DNA of 64,000 nucleotides, from positions 5,208,001 through 5,272,000 of the forward strand of contig NZ_OY764190.1 in NCBI RefSeq assembly GCF_963668215.1. Direction: 5' to 3'. The position numbers and the translations under genes are program-made. The DNA comes from an uncultured Desulfosarcina sp. (lineage in GTDB: Bacteria; Desulfobacterota; Desulfobacteria; Desulfobacterales; Desulfosarcinaceae). This document shows positions 9,240 to 17,088 of the stretch, piece by piece (positions within the stretch are counted from its first letter, which is position 1; each line of letters starts with the position of its first letter). Below the pieces are notes generated by a model. It did not search any database, was not told where the DNA came from, and saw only the letters and a list, made by a program, of their open reading frames with translations.

Positions 9240-10378
9240 CAGGTCACCACACTACTAGGTATGTTAACCAATCGATCCGCAATCCAGTTTGCATTAACCA
9301 ACGAGTCGGTTTCACATGTTTGATACATCGGCAGTTTGTTCAACAATCGCCATGCAGGACGAGTGGTGACTCCATTATCGTTTGTTTTTTTCAAAAACCG
9401 ATTTCGCTCATTTAAAGTAGGTAAGATCACCGCATTCAGCCAGTAATTAGACACCGCATCTCTCGGTTCTTTGACAAACGGCAGATCAACGCTGCTGAAA
9501 AATCGCTCGTATTTTTCAGATAGTCTTCGTTTATAGCGTACGAATACATTCAGCTTTTCCAACTGCCCACAGCCCAATGCAGCATTAATATTCGGTAATC
9601 TGTAGTTAAACCCCAGGGTATCATGAACATATTCAAAGCCTCCGGGAACTTTGGCGGTTGTAGTCAAATGTTTGGCTGCAATGGCTAATGTTTTATCGTT
9701 GGTAATAACTGCCCCCCCGCCACCGCAGGTAATTGTTTTGTTACCGTTAAAACTCAGAATGCCGCATTTACCGAATGTACCGGCATGTTTTCCTTGATAA
9801 ATGCTGCCAATAGCTTCAGCAGCATCTTCAACAATAGGAATATGATAGCGGTTGCAGATTTCGGCAATATCATCAATGCGACAAGGGTGGCCGAAAGTAT
9901 GCATCGGCACACAGGCCACCACTCTCCTATTCGTATGGCGATTAAAAGTGGTGTTTCCGTCATAGCGGCAGTTTTCTGAAAGAAATTTTTCGACACAGTT
10001 GGCACTAAGTCCCAAAGTTTTTATATCGATATCCAGAAATACTGGATGGGCACCACAATATCTAATGGCATTTGCCGTAGCGACAAACGACAGTGGTTGA
10101 GTGATCACTTCATCGTCTGGTTCCACTCCTGCTAATTTAAGGGCAACGTGCAAAGCGGCAGTCCCGTTGACTGTTGCAATAGCATATTTGCTTCCTGTGA
10201 TTTGACACAGTTTTTTTTCAAATAGATCAACATATTCTCCAACCGAAGAAACAAAAGTGGATTGAATCGTTCGATTGACGTAATCTATTTCAGTTTCGTC
10301 AAAAACCGGTTCGTGTAAAGGTATAAACTCCTTCCCATGATAGAGTTCACGTATAAATGCAATAACTTTATTATACAT
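9239..10378 (-). CDS. legC: DegT/DnrJ/EryC1 (LegC-type) sugar aminotransferase
   Basis: A PLP-dependent 4-aminotransferase of 379 residues. The lysine that binds PLP lies in ILSFNGNKTITCGGGGAV, and VEDAAEAIGS is the usual cofactor-contact motif. The LegC group transfers an amino group to the 4-keto product of LegB. Its stop overlaps the legH start (TGATG), and its start lies inside the last 8 nt of legB. The N-terminal 15 residues (MYNKVIAFIRELYHG) before the core are normal for the LegC subgroup. Sugar specificity is inferred from the cluster. Confidence 0.87.
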   Translation of the reverse strand: MYNKVIAFIRELYHGKEFIPLHEPVFDETEIDYVNRTIQSTFVSSVGEYVDLFEKKLCQITGSKYAIATVNGTAALHVALKLAGVEPDDEVITQPLSFVATANAIRYCGAHPVFLDIDIKTLGLSANCVEKFLSENCRYDGNTTFNRHTNRRVVACVPMHTFGHPCRIDDIAEICNRYHIPIVEDAAEAIGSIYQGKHAGTFGKCGILSFNGNKTITCGGGGAVITNDKTLAIAAKHLTTTAKVPGGFEYVHDTLGFNYRLPNINAALGCGQLEKLNVFVRYKRRLSEKYERFFSSVDLPFVKEPRDAVSNYWLNAVILPTLNERNRFLKKTNDNGVTTRPAWRLLNKLPMYQTCETDSLVNANWIADRLVNIPSSVVT

Positions 10379-11357
10379 TGTAGATACTGCTCTTATATTT
10401 GTTTAAATTTTCCGAATTCTTAAACCATTCAATTGTCTTCTCCAATCCTTCTCGGAGCGAATATTTTGGTACAAACCCTGTTAGCTCCCTGATTTTGGTG
10501 TTGTCACAGCGCAAGCGAAACACTTCCGATTTTTTTGGACGGATTCGTTTTGATTCCGTGACGATTTCGATATCAGACTGCATTATATCTTTAATCATAT
10601 GGACTACTGTCTTCATGGAAGACTCCTTATTAGAGCCAATATTTACAGTTTGTCCGATAGTGTGTTCACAATTAGCAAGTAGCGTTAAAGCTCTGCATGT
10701 ATCTTCTACAAAATTCAGATCTCGGGTGGGAGACAAATCCCCCAGTGCGAGTTTCTCTTGAGAACTGCAGATTTGTGTAATGATCGTTGGTATTATCGCT
10801 CGTGCGGATTGCCGTGGGCCATACGTATTAAAGGGTCTAGCGATAACAAGCGGCAAATTAAACGTGAGATAGAAACTCATTGCCATAGCATCAGCGCCAA
10901 TTTTTGATGCACTGTATGGCGATTGAGGTTGCAGGGGATGCAACTCATCTATTGGTACATATTTGGCGGTACCATACACTTCAGATGTTGATGTATGGAC
11001 AAATCGCTGTACATCGTTTTCAATAGCGGCCTGACATAGATTCATTGTTCCTTTTATATTTGTATCAACGTAGCTGTCGGGTGCAACATATGAGTATGGG
11101 ATTGCTATTAAGGCTGCCAAATGAAATATAATATCAATACCTTTAGTAATTTTTTTACAATAATAAGGATCGCGAACATCTCCGGCAACTACTTCGATTT
11201 CATTAATACATTCAGTATCTTCTAACCACCCCCAATAATTAAAGGAGTTATACTGACTCAATGCTCTGACATTCGCACCATTTATTACAAGCAATTCTGT
11301 TAGGTGAGATCCGATGAAGCCATCAGCTCCAGTTACAAGAATATTTTTATTTTTCAT
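10371..11357 (-). CDS. legB: NAD-dependent NDP-sugar 4,6-dehydratase (LegB type)
   Basis: A short-chain dehydrogenase/reductase of the extended sugar-epimerase type and the first committed step of the legionaminic acid route. It shows the glycine-rich VTGADGFIGSHL and the catalytic STSEVYG and YSASK (YxxxK) motifs. I start at the ATG at 11357 (328 residues). A longer frame starts at a TTG (11381) and only adds eight residues ahead of MKNKNILVTG. It is the first gene of the tightly overlapping operon, and I saw no clear promoter in the degraded DNA just upstream. Confidence 0.87.
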   Translation of the reverse strand: MKNKNILVTGADGFIGSHLTELLVINGANVRALSQYNSFNYWGWLEDTECINEIEVVAGDVRDPYYCKKITKGIDIIFHLAALIAIPYSYVAPDSYVDTNIKGTMNLCQAAIENDVQRFVHTSTSEVYGTAKYVPIDELHPLQPQSPYSASKIGADAMAMSFYLTFNLPLVIARPFNTYGPRQSARAIIPTIITQICSSQEKLALGDLSPTRDLNFVEDTCRALTLLANCEHTIGQTVNIGSNKESSMKTVVHMIKDIMQSDIEIVTESKRIRPKKSEVFRLRCDNTKIRELTGFVPKYSLREGLEKTIEWFKNSENLNKYKSSIYNV

Positions 11358-11385
11358 ATTGTATACCGATTTTACCTTCAACTAC

Positions 11386-11559
11386 TTAAGAATCCCACAA
11401 TTTTCTCAGAGGACTTTTTTCAATTCCTCTACTTTCTGGCTTTGAGACCAATTTGCCTGTGCTTGATCCCGGGTTAAAGCTACCTTTGGCGCGCGAACCT
11501 TATAAGATTACCTTGTCGATTTCGTTCTAACGTTCAAACACGCCACGAATCTTTTCAAT
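11386..11559 (-). pseudogene. Decayed MNT-domain nucleotidyltransferase (MntA-type antitoxin) remnant
   Basis: The minus strand reads IEKIRGVFER-stop-NEIDKVIL-stop-GSRAKGSFNPGS. This lines up with the intact MNT gene at 14507-14830 (KINHIFAQYDEIREVILYGSRAKGNFKSGSD). Both stops fall where the intact copy has tyrosine, consistent with point mutations (TAY to TAG and TAA). After GS the frame departs from the family, so the second half of the GSX10DXD metal motif is lost. It therefore cannot make an active enzyme. It follows a matching remnant of the partner gene, preserving the gene order and strand of the intact pair. Confidence 0.72.
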
Positions 11560-11588
11560 TCACTTTTTTTAAGGCATTCCAGCCAGGC

Positions 11589-11694
11589 TTACTCGGTCTC
11601 GCCTTTCAATCGATCCATCCAGTTTTCGCTGTCTTCGATCAGATTAATCCGAAAATCGTACTTTCCAACGGATGTCCTGCTGTTTATCGTTCAT
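11589..11694 (-). pseudogene. Decayed HEPN/HI0074-type nucleotidyltransferase partner remnant
   Basis: From an ATG at 11694 the minus strand reads MNDKQQDIRWKVRFSD then a stop. After a +1 shift it reads INLIEDSENWMDRLKGETE then a stop. The first part matches the start of the intact HEPN-type gene at 14827-15252 (MSNEKKDIRWIQRFSN). The second matches its later segment (VDLIENGDQWMDML). Roughly 65 residues between them are gone, and the RX4HXY active-site motif that follows MDML in the intact copy is missing. The ATG overlaps the stop of the upstream fusion gene (ATGA), showing it was once translationally coupled. Confidence 0.72.
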
Positions 11695-13310
11695 CGGATT
11701 TCTATAAGACCTCCAGTTGAACGCTCATAACGCTTTTCACAGACCAAACATTCCATATCGTTGGACAGCCGTTCCCCGCATTCGCATGCCCAACCGATCT
11801 GTTTGGCCGGATTGCCAACCACCAGGGCATGGTCGACCACATTTTTATTGACCACCGCCCCTGCCCCGACAAATGCATAACGCCCTATTGTCGTTCCGCA
11901 GACGATGGTCGAGTTGGCGCCAAGTGTTGCCCCTTTTTTTACAAGGGTCGGACGCACTTGATCCATTTTACGTATTTCGGCCCTGGGATTATAGATATTG
12001 GTAAATACCATGGAGGGGCCGCAAAACACGCCGTCTTCAAGCGTTACACCTTTATAAACCGAAACGTTGTTTTGGATCTTGCAACCGTTTCCGATGGTAA
12101 CATCCGGTCCCACAACAACATTTTGGCCTATGTTGCAATTTTCACCGATATCCGATCCTTTGAGGACATGGGAAAAGTGCCAGATTTTAGTTCCCTTTCC
12201 TACTGAAACCCCTTCATCGATGACTGCAGATTCGTGCGCGAAAAAGTCGATTTGGGGGACTGGATCCGAACGCTGGTCTTGCTGTTCCATTTGCGGGAGA
12301 ATTCTGACCGATTGTCCGTTCAGATCCAAAGACCGCTGGCTGGCGTTCAGGACCCGCAGAACCCGAAGTCCTTCCTTCCCATCGGTAACGGGTTGTTGCC
12401 CGGTAGCAACGCAGTGCAGGAAATGCAGGCATTCCTGTCTCAAGGGTTCTTCCTGGGGAACATCCACCGTTTCGGGTTCCGCTTTCGCCGGAACAGGCAT
12501 ATTATGTTCCCATTTGATTTCATGCGGGTAAAGCCAAAGCTTGTCCGCCCATGGTTTGGTGTCGTTGAAAACTGCCATTTTCCGATCGCCGACCACCACC
12601 AGCTTCTGCTCTTTGAAGGGATGCAGCCAGGAAACGAAAATATGCGCCTGCAAACCGGATTTAAATTCGAAATGGGTCGTCGTAACATCGGCAATTTTTT
12701 TATGCAGGTAATACCCGCCCGTGGTTTGGACAGTTTCGGGCTCGTCCTCGGCCAATGATAAAATCATGGAAATATCGTGAGGGGCGAACGACCACAGGAT
12801 ATTCTCTTCGCGCCGAATTTTACCCAAATTGAGACGATTGGAGTAAATATAATTGATTCGCCCCAGTTCTCCGCCAAGAGCGAGTTCTTTCAGCTTTTTA
12901 AAAATTGGGTGATACTGCAGCAGGTGACCGACCATGAGCACCAGTTTGCGCTCCCGGGCGAGTTCAATCAACTCCTCCCCTTCCCTTTCGTTCAGGACCA
13001 GGGGTTTTTCGACATATACATGTTTACCCGCTAAAAGCGCTTCTTTAGCAAGGCCGTAATGGGTTTCAGCAGGCGTTGCAATGGCCACCCCGTCGATGGT
13101 TGCGTCTTTGAGAACCTCCGATAGGGCAAGGCAGGTTTTAACGCCTGAATACTGCTCTCGAAAATTTGCCAGCAAATCTTCGGAGCGGTCGCAAATCAGG
13201 TCCAAGGCGCCAATCTGATGAAAATTACGAACCAGGTTCTTGCCCCAGTAACCGCTGCCGATCACCGCAATACGGGGTAGTTTATTGCTGCTATTGGCAT
13301 CCGTCGTCAT
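11691..13310 (-). CDS. Fusion of Gfo/Idh/MocA sugar 3-dehydrogenase (WbpB-like) and hexapeptide N-acetyltransferase (WbpD-like)
   Basis: The 539-residue protein joins two pathway enzymes. Residues 1 to about 340 are a Gfo/Idh/MocA oxidoreductase with the Rossmann motif AVIGSGYWGKNLVRNF and the EKPL catalytic segment. Residues about 350-539 are a left-handed beta-helix acetyltransferase with WbpD-type repeats (TKIWHFSHVLKGSDIG, NIGQNVVVGPDVTIG) and a Cys-rich tail (CECG...CLVC) that looks like a small zinc ribbon. In Pseudomonas and Bordetella these are separate WbpB/WlbA and WbpD/WlbB enzymes of UDP-GlcNAc3NAcA synthesis. Here the intervening transaminase is the adjacent upstream gene. WbpA (the 6-dehydrogenase) is not in the window. 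Confidence 0.85.
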   Translation of the reverse strand: MTTDANSSNKLPRIAVIGSGYWGKNLVRNFHQIGALDLICDRSEDLLANFREQYSGVKTCLALSEVLKDATIDGVAIATPAETHYGLAKEALLAGKHVYVEKPLVLNEREGEELIELARERKLVLMVGHLLQYHPIFKKLKELALGGELGRINYIYSNRLNLGKIRREENILWSFAPHDISMILSLAEDEPETVQTTGGYYLHKKIADVTTTHFEFKSGLQAHIFVSWLHPFKEQKLVVVGDRKMAVFNDTKPWADKLWLYPHEIKWEHNMPVPAKAEPETVDVPQEEPLRQECLHFLHCVATGQQPVTDGKEGLRVLRVLNASQRSLDLNGQSVRILPQMEQQDQRSDPVPQIDFFAHESAVIDEGVSVGKGTKIWHFSHVLKGSDIGENCNIGQNVVVGPDVTIGNGCKIQNNVSVYKGVTLEDGVFCGPSMVFTNIYNPRAEIRKMDQVRPTLVKKGATLGANSTIVCGTTIGRYAFVGAGAVVNKNVVDHALVVGNPAKQIGWACECGERLSNDMECLVCEKRYERSTGGLIEIR

Positions 13311-13325
13311 TATAGGCCTCTCCGG

Positions 13326-14489
13326 TTAGGAATAAATCACATCGACGATGCGCTGCTGCTCATCGGCCTGCAGGTAAGGATGCATCGGAAGGCTGAAAAT
13401 TCGTTTCGAGAAGTCTTCGCTTACAGGAAAATCGCCTTTCCGATACTGCAGGTTGCCGAATGCGGTCTGCAAATGCAGCGGAAGCGGATAATACACCGCC
13501 GTTGGGATTCCGGCATCCTTTAATCGGTTTTGGATTTGGCTTCGCTGATCTTCGTTGTTGGCCAACAAGGAATATTGGGCCCACACGGAAAGGTAACCGG
13601 AAGGGATGGCGGGCGTTTGAAGGACAATTTCTGCAGAACGCCCTTGAGCAATCATTTCGTTGTATCGTCCGGCCACCTCCTGGCGCAGGGCGACCTCTTC
13701 CGGAAAAATGTCGAATTTGGCATTCAGGACGGCGGCCTGCAGGGTGTCCAGTCTTCCGTTGATGCCGATGCGAACGTTGTCGTATTTGTGTCCGCCTTTG
13801 CCGTGGATGCGCAGGGACCGCATGACGTCGGCCAAATTGTCATCGTCGGTAAAGCACATCCCACCATCGCCATATCCGCCCAACGGTTTAGCCGGGAAGA
13901 ACGATGTACAGGCCACATCGGCCAGGCTGCCGGCTTTTTTCCCGAAGTATTCGGCGCCAAACGATTGTGCCGCGTCTTCAATGACAAAAAGTCCGTGTTC
14001 TTTCGCAATGGCGTTGATCCGTTCGTAATCGGCAGGCAGTCCGAAAAGATCCACGGCGATGATGCCTTTGGCTTTCAGGCCGTAAATGTCGGGCAACGGA
14101 TGCAATGAACTGTCGCCCGCTTTTAATGCGTTCAAAGCCGGTTCGATTTTTTGAGGGTCGATATTGAAGGTGGACGGGTCAATGTCGACAAATACGGGTG
14201 TCGCACCGAGAAGGCTGATGACTTCGGCCGTTGCGATAAACGTGAACGGCGATGTTAAAATGGCATCACCAGGGCCGACATTATGGGCCATCAAGGCCAG
14301 CAGCAGCGCATCGGTTCCTGATGCGCAGGAAACCGCTTGTTTGACGCCGCAAAAATCGCCAAGGGCCTTCTCCAGTTCGTCGATTTCCGGCCCCATAATG
14401 TAGCGTCCGTGTTCCAGCACGGCACTTATATTGGCGTCGATTTTTTCACGAATGCGCTTTTGTTGAGCAGCCAAATCGATGAATTGCAT
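13326..14489 (-). CDS. wbpE: DegT/DnrJ/EryC1 aminotransferase, WbpE/WlbC type
   Basis: A 387-residue PLP aminotransferase. The PLP lysine sits in SFFPAKPLGGYGDGGMCFT, a segment typical of WbpE/WlbC, which aminates the 3-keto group of UDP-GlcNAcA. VIEDAAQSFGAEY supplies the cofactor contacts. It lies 15 nt upstream of the WbpB-WbpD fusion in the same direction. The dehydrogenase, transaminase and acetyltransferase steps are thus all present and adjacent. Other DegT enzymes share the fold, so the substrate call rests on this neighbour. Confidence 0.85.
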   Translation of the reverse strand: MQFIDLAAQQKRIREKIDANISAVLEHGRYIMGPEIDELEKALGDFCGVKQAVSCASGTDALLLALMAHNVGPGDAILTSPFTFIATAEVISLLGATPVFVDIDPSTFNIDPQKIEPALNALKAGDSSLHPLPDIYGLKAKGIIAVDLFGLPADYERINAIAKEHGLFVIEDAAQSFGAEYFGKKAGSLADVACTSFFPAKPLGGYGDGGMCFTDDDNLADVMRSLRIHGKGGHKYDNVRIGINGRLDTLQAAVLNAKFDIFPEEVALRQEVAGRYNEMIAQGRSAEIVLQTPAIPSGYLSVWAQYSLLANNEDQRSQIQNRLKDAGIPTAVYYPLPLHLQTAFGNLQYRKGDFPVSEDFSKRIFSLPMHPYLQADEQQRIVDVIYS

Positions 14490-14506
14490 GTATATTCCCC
14501 TTTATT

Positions 14507-14830
14507 TCAGCGTATACGGTCCTTTGAATAAAACACCTTGCCAACCCGTTGGATATGATCAATCAGATCTGCTTCTTTAATTTGATGGTATAAAGAGAGG
14601 TCGAAGGTGTACGGCAGCATCAAATCATCCAACGCGAGAGTAATTTTGTTCAATATGGATAGATTCAACCCTTCACCTTTTAGTGTCAGATCAATATCAG
14701 AACCTGATTTGAAATTTCCTTTCGCTCGTGAGCCATAGAGGATAACCTCTCTAATTTCGTCGTATTGCGCGAATATGTGGTTAATTTTATCAACGCACGG
14801 TTTTGAAAGCCCAAATTGGATGTCATTCAC
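14507..14830 (-). CDS. mntA: MNT-domain nucleotidyltransferase (MntA-type antitoxin)
   Basis: A 107-residue minimal nucleotidyltransferase. It has the exact GSX10DXD motif (Gly33-Ser34 to Asp45-Ile-Asp47, in YGSRAKGNFKSGSDIDL). In HEPN-MNT toxin-antitoxin pairs, MntA-type proteins adenylylate a tyrosine of the HEPN toxin and so inactivate it. It begins with GTG at 14830, overlapping the stop of the HEPN partner (GTGA). It lies between glycan genes and a regulator, so it may simply be a stabilising passenger. A degraded second copy lies at 11386-11559. Confidence 0.8.
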   Translation of the reverse strand: MNDIQFGLSKPCVDKINHIFAQYDEIREVILYGSRAKGNFKSGSDIDLTLKGEGLNLSILNKITLALDDLMLPYTFDLSLYHQIKEADLIDHIQRVGKVFYSKDRIR

Positions 14831-15252
14831 GCTTGACCAGGCTCCGTTTGCAACTGATTTAATTTCTTTTCCAACATCATGAACATCGCAAAATACTCAT
14901 TTTTAATCGCCTTACAGATTTCTTCTGCAGTTTCGCGGTTATAGGTATGCGATGTTCGATTGCGACTGATGAGCATATCCATCCATTGATCGCCGTTTTC
15001 GATCAAATCCACCTGAAACGCCTTCCTTATGGCATCTCTTGAACCGTAAATACCGGATTGTCCGCTATACTCAAGAAAATCCTTCAGCGTCGTCCAGGCC
15101 AGTTCAAAGGTGTATTCAAACGCCTTGATTAGTCCCTGTTCTTCCAGTTCGGACAAGTCGTCTTTTTCAATGAACTTGGCCAACTGGCCAAAGGCCTTTT
15201 GGAAATTGCTAAAACGTTGAATCCAGCGAATATCTTTTTTTTCATTGCTCAT
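14827..15252 (-). CDS. hepT: HEPN-type nucleotidyltransferase-partner protein (HI0074 family, HepT-like toxin)
   Basis: An all-helical protein of about 141 residues in the nucleotidyltransferase substrate-binding (HI0074) family. Residues 97-104 read RNRTSHTY, which fits the RX4HXY motif of HEPN ribonuclease toxins: Arg97, His102 and the modifiable Tyr104. The start is set at the ATG at 15252; an upstream GTG at 15267 would add five residues. It is the upstream gene of the pair, as is normal for toxin-then-antitoxin HEPN-MNT modules. Toxin activity is inferred from motif and gene order. Confidence 0.78.
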   Translation of the reverse strand: MSNEKKDIRWIQRFSNFQKAFGQLAKFIEKDDLSELEEQGLIKAFEYTFELAWTTLKDFLEYSGQSGIYGSRDAIRKAFQVDLIENGDQWMDMLISRNRTSHTYNRETAEEICKAIKNEYFAMFMMLEKKLNQLQTEPGQA

Positions 15253-15311
15253 CAGGTTAAATCTCACGATTTGTCCGGTGGTGGGAATTATTTTTACGTC
15301 GTCGTGGTTCT

Positions 15312-15890
15312 CTAAAAAAACATAACTTTGCTCTGAGGCACACCAGCCTGTCGGATGGCATTTAAAATATCCCCATGATTGTCGACGGTGGTGATCAGCA
15401 GAATGTCATAATCCACGGTTTGAATGCGCGTGAACGGTTGGATATGCAAATGTGCGAATTTTTGACCTTCCAAGTTCGGATCCACCACGTCGATCAATTC
15501 CAGGCGGGTGCCGGTCATCGACAAATAGGCAATGTGGGCAAATTCACCGGCTCCGTAAAAGACAATCCGCGTCGCCCCTCGATCCTGCAAGGTATCGTAA
15601 AGATCATGCAATCGTTTTCTGGCGGTTTTAAAATATTGATAGGAACTTGAAATGTACTTATACGTTAACCGCGTTTTTTCCATGGCGCCGGCCGGCGTTA
15701 GGATGTATTGCACACGGTTTTTAGGAATGGTGGTGACCTTGCAGTAACCTTTTTTAACCAGGCGTTTGATGAAGGCGTTCACCATACCCAATGAAACCTG
15801 CAGGACATCCGATAATTCCCGCTGTGACGTGGGACGCTCTTCCGCGATGGCTTCCAGTAATTGCAATGTTTTGAAGTTTTTCGATTCCAT
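15312..15890 (-). CDS. Winged-helix regulator with C-terminal nucleotide-sugar-like Rossmann domain
   Basis: A 192-residue protein. Residues 1-75 form a MarR-like winged helix (TSQRELSDVLQVSLGMVNAFIKRLVKKGY). After a helical linker the C-terminal part has a Rossmann-type motif (RIVFYGAGEFAHIAYL) and hydrophobic strands (YDILLITTVDN), as in proteins that sense a nucleotide or sugar. It is the first gene upstream of the leftward glycan and toxin-antitoxin genes. A role as local regulator of the glycan genes is inferred. Its leader carries an imperfect hairpin (15914-15948) and a short palindrome (15997-16011). Confidence 0.7.
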   Translation of the reverse strand: MESKNFKTLQLLEAIAEERPTSQRELSDVLQVSLGMVNAFIKRLVKKGYCKVTTIPKNRVQYILTPAGAMEKTRLTYKYISSSYQYFKTARKRLHDLYDTLQDRGATRIVFYGAGEFAHIAYLSMTGTRLELIDVVDPNLEGQKFAHLHIQPFTRIQTVDYDILLITTVDNHGDILNAIRQAGVPQSKVMFF

Positions 15891-15913
15891 TTCAGAAGGG
15901 GGGGGATAGCTCC

Positions 15914-15948
15914 GCAGGTTGGATTACATCGTGGTTCGATGTACCTGC
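15914..15948 (-). promoter_or_regulatory. Hairpin in the leader of the winged-helix regulator
   Basis: GCAGGT and ACATCG pair with CGATGT and ACCTGC around a 5-nt loop, with a 6-nt bulge on one side. It lies 24-58 nt upstream of the start codon of the regulator on the minus strand. On the plus strand the stem is followed by TTTTT, so it could also act as a weak terminator against rightward readthrough. Function is not established. Confidence 0.4.
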
Positions 15949-15996
15949 TTTTTGTACGAATAAATTAAGAGTTGGACTTGGAAATGCAGTTTATAT

Positions 15997-16011
15997 GTTC
16001 ATGTTTTGAAC
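15997..16011. promoter_or_regulatory. Candidate operator palindrome GTTCA-N5-TGAAC
   Basis: A perfect 5-bp inverted repeat separated by TGTTT, about 107 nt upstream of the regulator start. On the minus strand a TATAAA follows directly, so the palindrome would lie in the promoter. This could be an autoregulatory site; it is short enough to occur by chance. Confidence 0.3.
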
Positions 16012-16195
16012 ACAAAACAGGACAAGAGTCAATGTTAAAGTAAAACAACCGCTTAAATTTACTGTTCAGTCAGGCGATGCGGGTGTAAAATTAATCGCTG
16101 GAGATAGATACGAGGCTATGGGATATGCTGTCGTCAATTTACCCGTGACCTTTTGTCTGCAAAGCTGCGGAGGTGATCGATGGTTTTCGCCAATT

Positions 16196-16241
16196 AAAAA
16201 ACCGACCCGTCCTAATAGAAAAAACGGACAGGTCGGTTTTT
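16196..16241 (-). terminator. Rho-independent terminator of the ComEA-like gene (bidirectional)
   Basis: AAAAACCGACC-C-GTCC pairs with GGAC-A-GGTCGGTTTTT across a 13-nt loop, with one internal mismatch. The stem is flanked by A and T runs, so it can end transcription in both directions. It begins about 65 nt past the ComEA-like stop on the minus strand. Confidence 0.8.
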
Positions 16242-16306
16242 AAACATGCGCTTGTTATCGATCGATCATTTCGTTCGAACGCTCAGTCTCAAACAGCAAG
16301 AGGTCG

Positions 16307-16585
16307 TCAAACGACAATCCGGTCTTTGTTGGCCTCCCAGGTTTTTTTGCCGATACCTTTTACCTTCATGATGTCTTCCGGCTTTTTAAAAGGTTCAACG
16401 TGTTCGCGGTAATCGATAATCCGCTGGGCGTATTTGGGTCCCACGCGATCTAGCGTCATCAATTGTTCCAGCGTTGCTGTATTAATGTTGACTTTTTCCA
16501 TGGCGGTTGCGCAGCATGTGCCGGCAAAAACGATGGCAAGAACAACCATGATGGCCAGTGTAAGGGTTTTGGTGTGTTGTTTCAT
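16307..16585 (-). CDS. ComEA-like exported helix-hairpin-helix protein
   Basis: A 92-residue protein with an N-terminal signal peptide (hydrophobic stretch TLAIMVVLAIVFAGTCCATA, about residues 8-27) and a helix-hairpin-helix pair of the ComEA type (VNINTATLEQLMTLDRVGPKYAQRII, then IMKVKGIGKKTWEANKDRI). In ComEA this module binds double-stranded DNA in the periplasm during uptake. Small stand-alone proteins of this type are common in Desulfobacterota, and their role is often unknown. A strong terminator follows. The start has a GGAGG-like site in the upstream DNA. Confidence 0.85.
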   Translation of the reverse strand: MKQHTKTLTLAIMVVLAIVFAGTCCATAMEKVNINTATLEQLMTLDRVGPKYAQRIIDYREHVEPFKKPEDIMKVKGIGKKTWEANKDRIVV

Positions 16586-17088
16586 AGTCCCTCCTTTGAA
16601 AAGCGGTTAATTTTGTCCATGATGAAACACTGTCGCTGGGCACTTTGGAAAAATGCGCCCCTTTTTCGTGGCTCGATTCGAATAAGGGGCACCCACTACA
16701 GGTGTCCAGGCCAAACTCATGGACGGTTTCCGACTATTGCCTTGGCGTCCATGGCAAACAAACTTGTTGAAAGCAGCTGGTTCAAGGTTTTTCAGGGGGG
16801 CGCTTCCGGTCAGAATGAGGCGTTGGGTACAAACGGAGGATCAGACAACAGCGTGAAGATGGTACTGGATGATCAGTAAGTTTTTAAATATCAATTTTAA
16901 AAGAATTGACAATATCCCATTTTGCTCCCTTGACTTTTTTTCCATGTTCGTGACATAAATAAAAGTGCTTAATTTATCTATTAAAATTAGGTTATTGGAG
17001 CGTATGGCAAACCAAAGACGTCTTTATGTGTCAGGTGTATCGGCACATGCAGGCGGTTTGGTATTGTGACCTTTTTCATCGTTCGGTT
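16586..17088. other. Gene-free stretch with a candidate sigma-70 promoter for the NtrC-type regulator
   Basis: I see no convincing gene here. A TTGACT (16930-16935) and CATAAA (16954-16959) with 18-nt spacing form a plausible promoter for the rightward regulator. A 21-codon open frame at 17004-17069, preceded by TTGGAG, could be a leader peptide but has no other support. Confidence 0.35.

Noticed and set aside
17004..17030. GGCAAACC sequence resembling part of a c-di-GMP riboswitch
   Set aside because: None of the other paired regions or the CGCAAAGC segment is nearby in the right place.
17004..17069. A 21-codon leader-peptide candidate
   Set aside because: It has a ribosome-like site but no other evidence and no attenuator hairpin after it.
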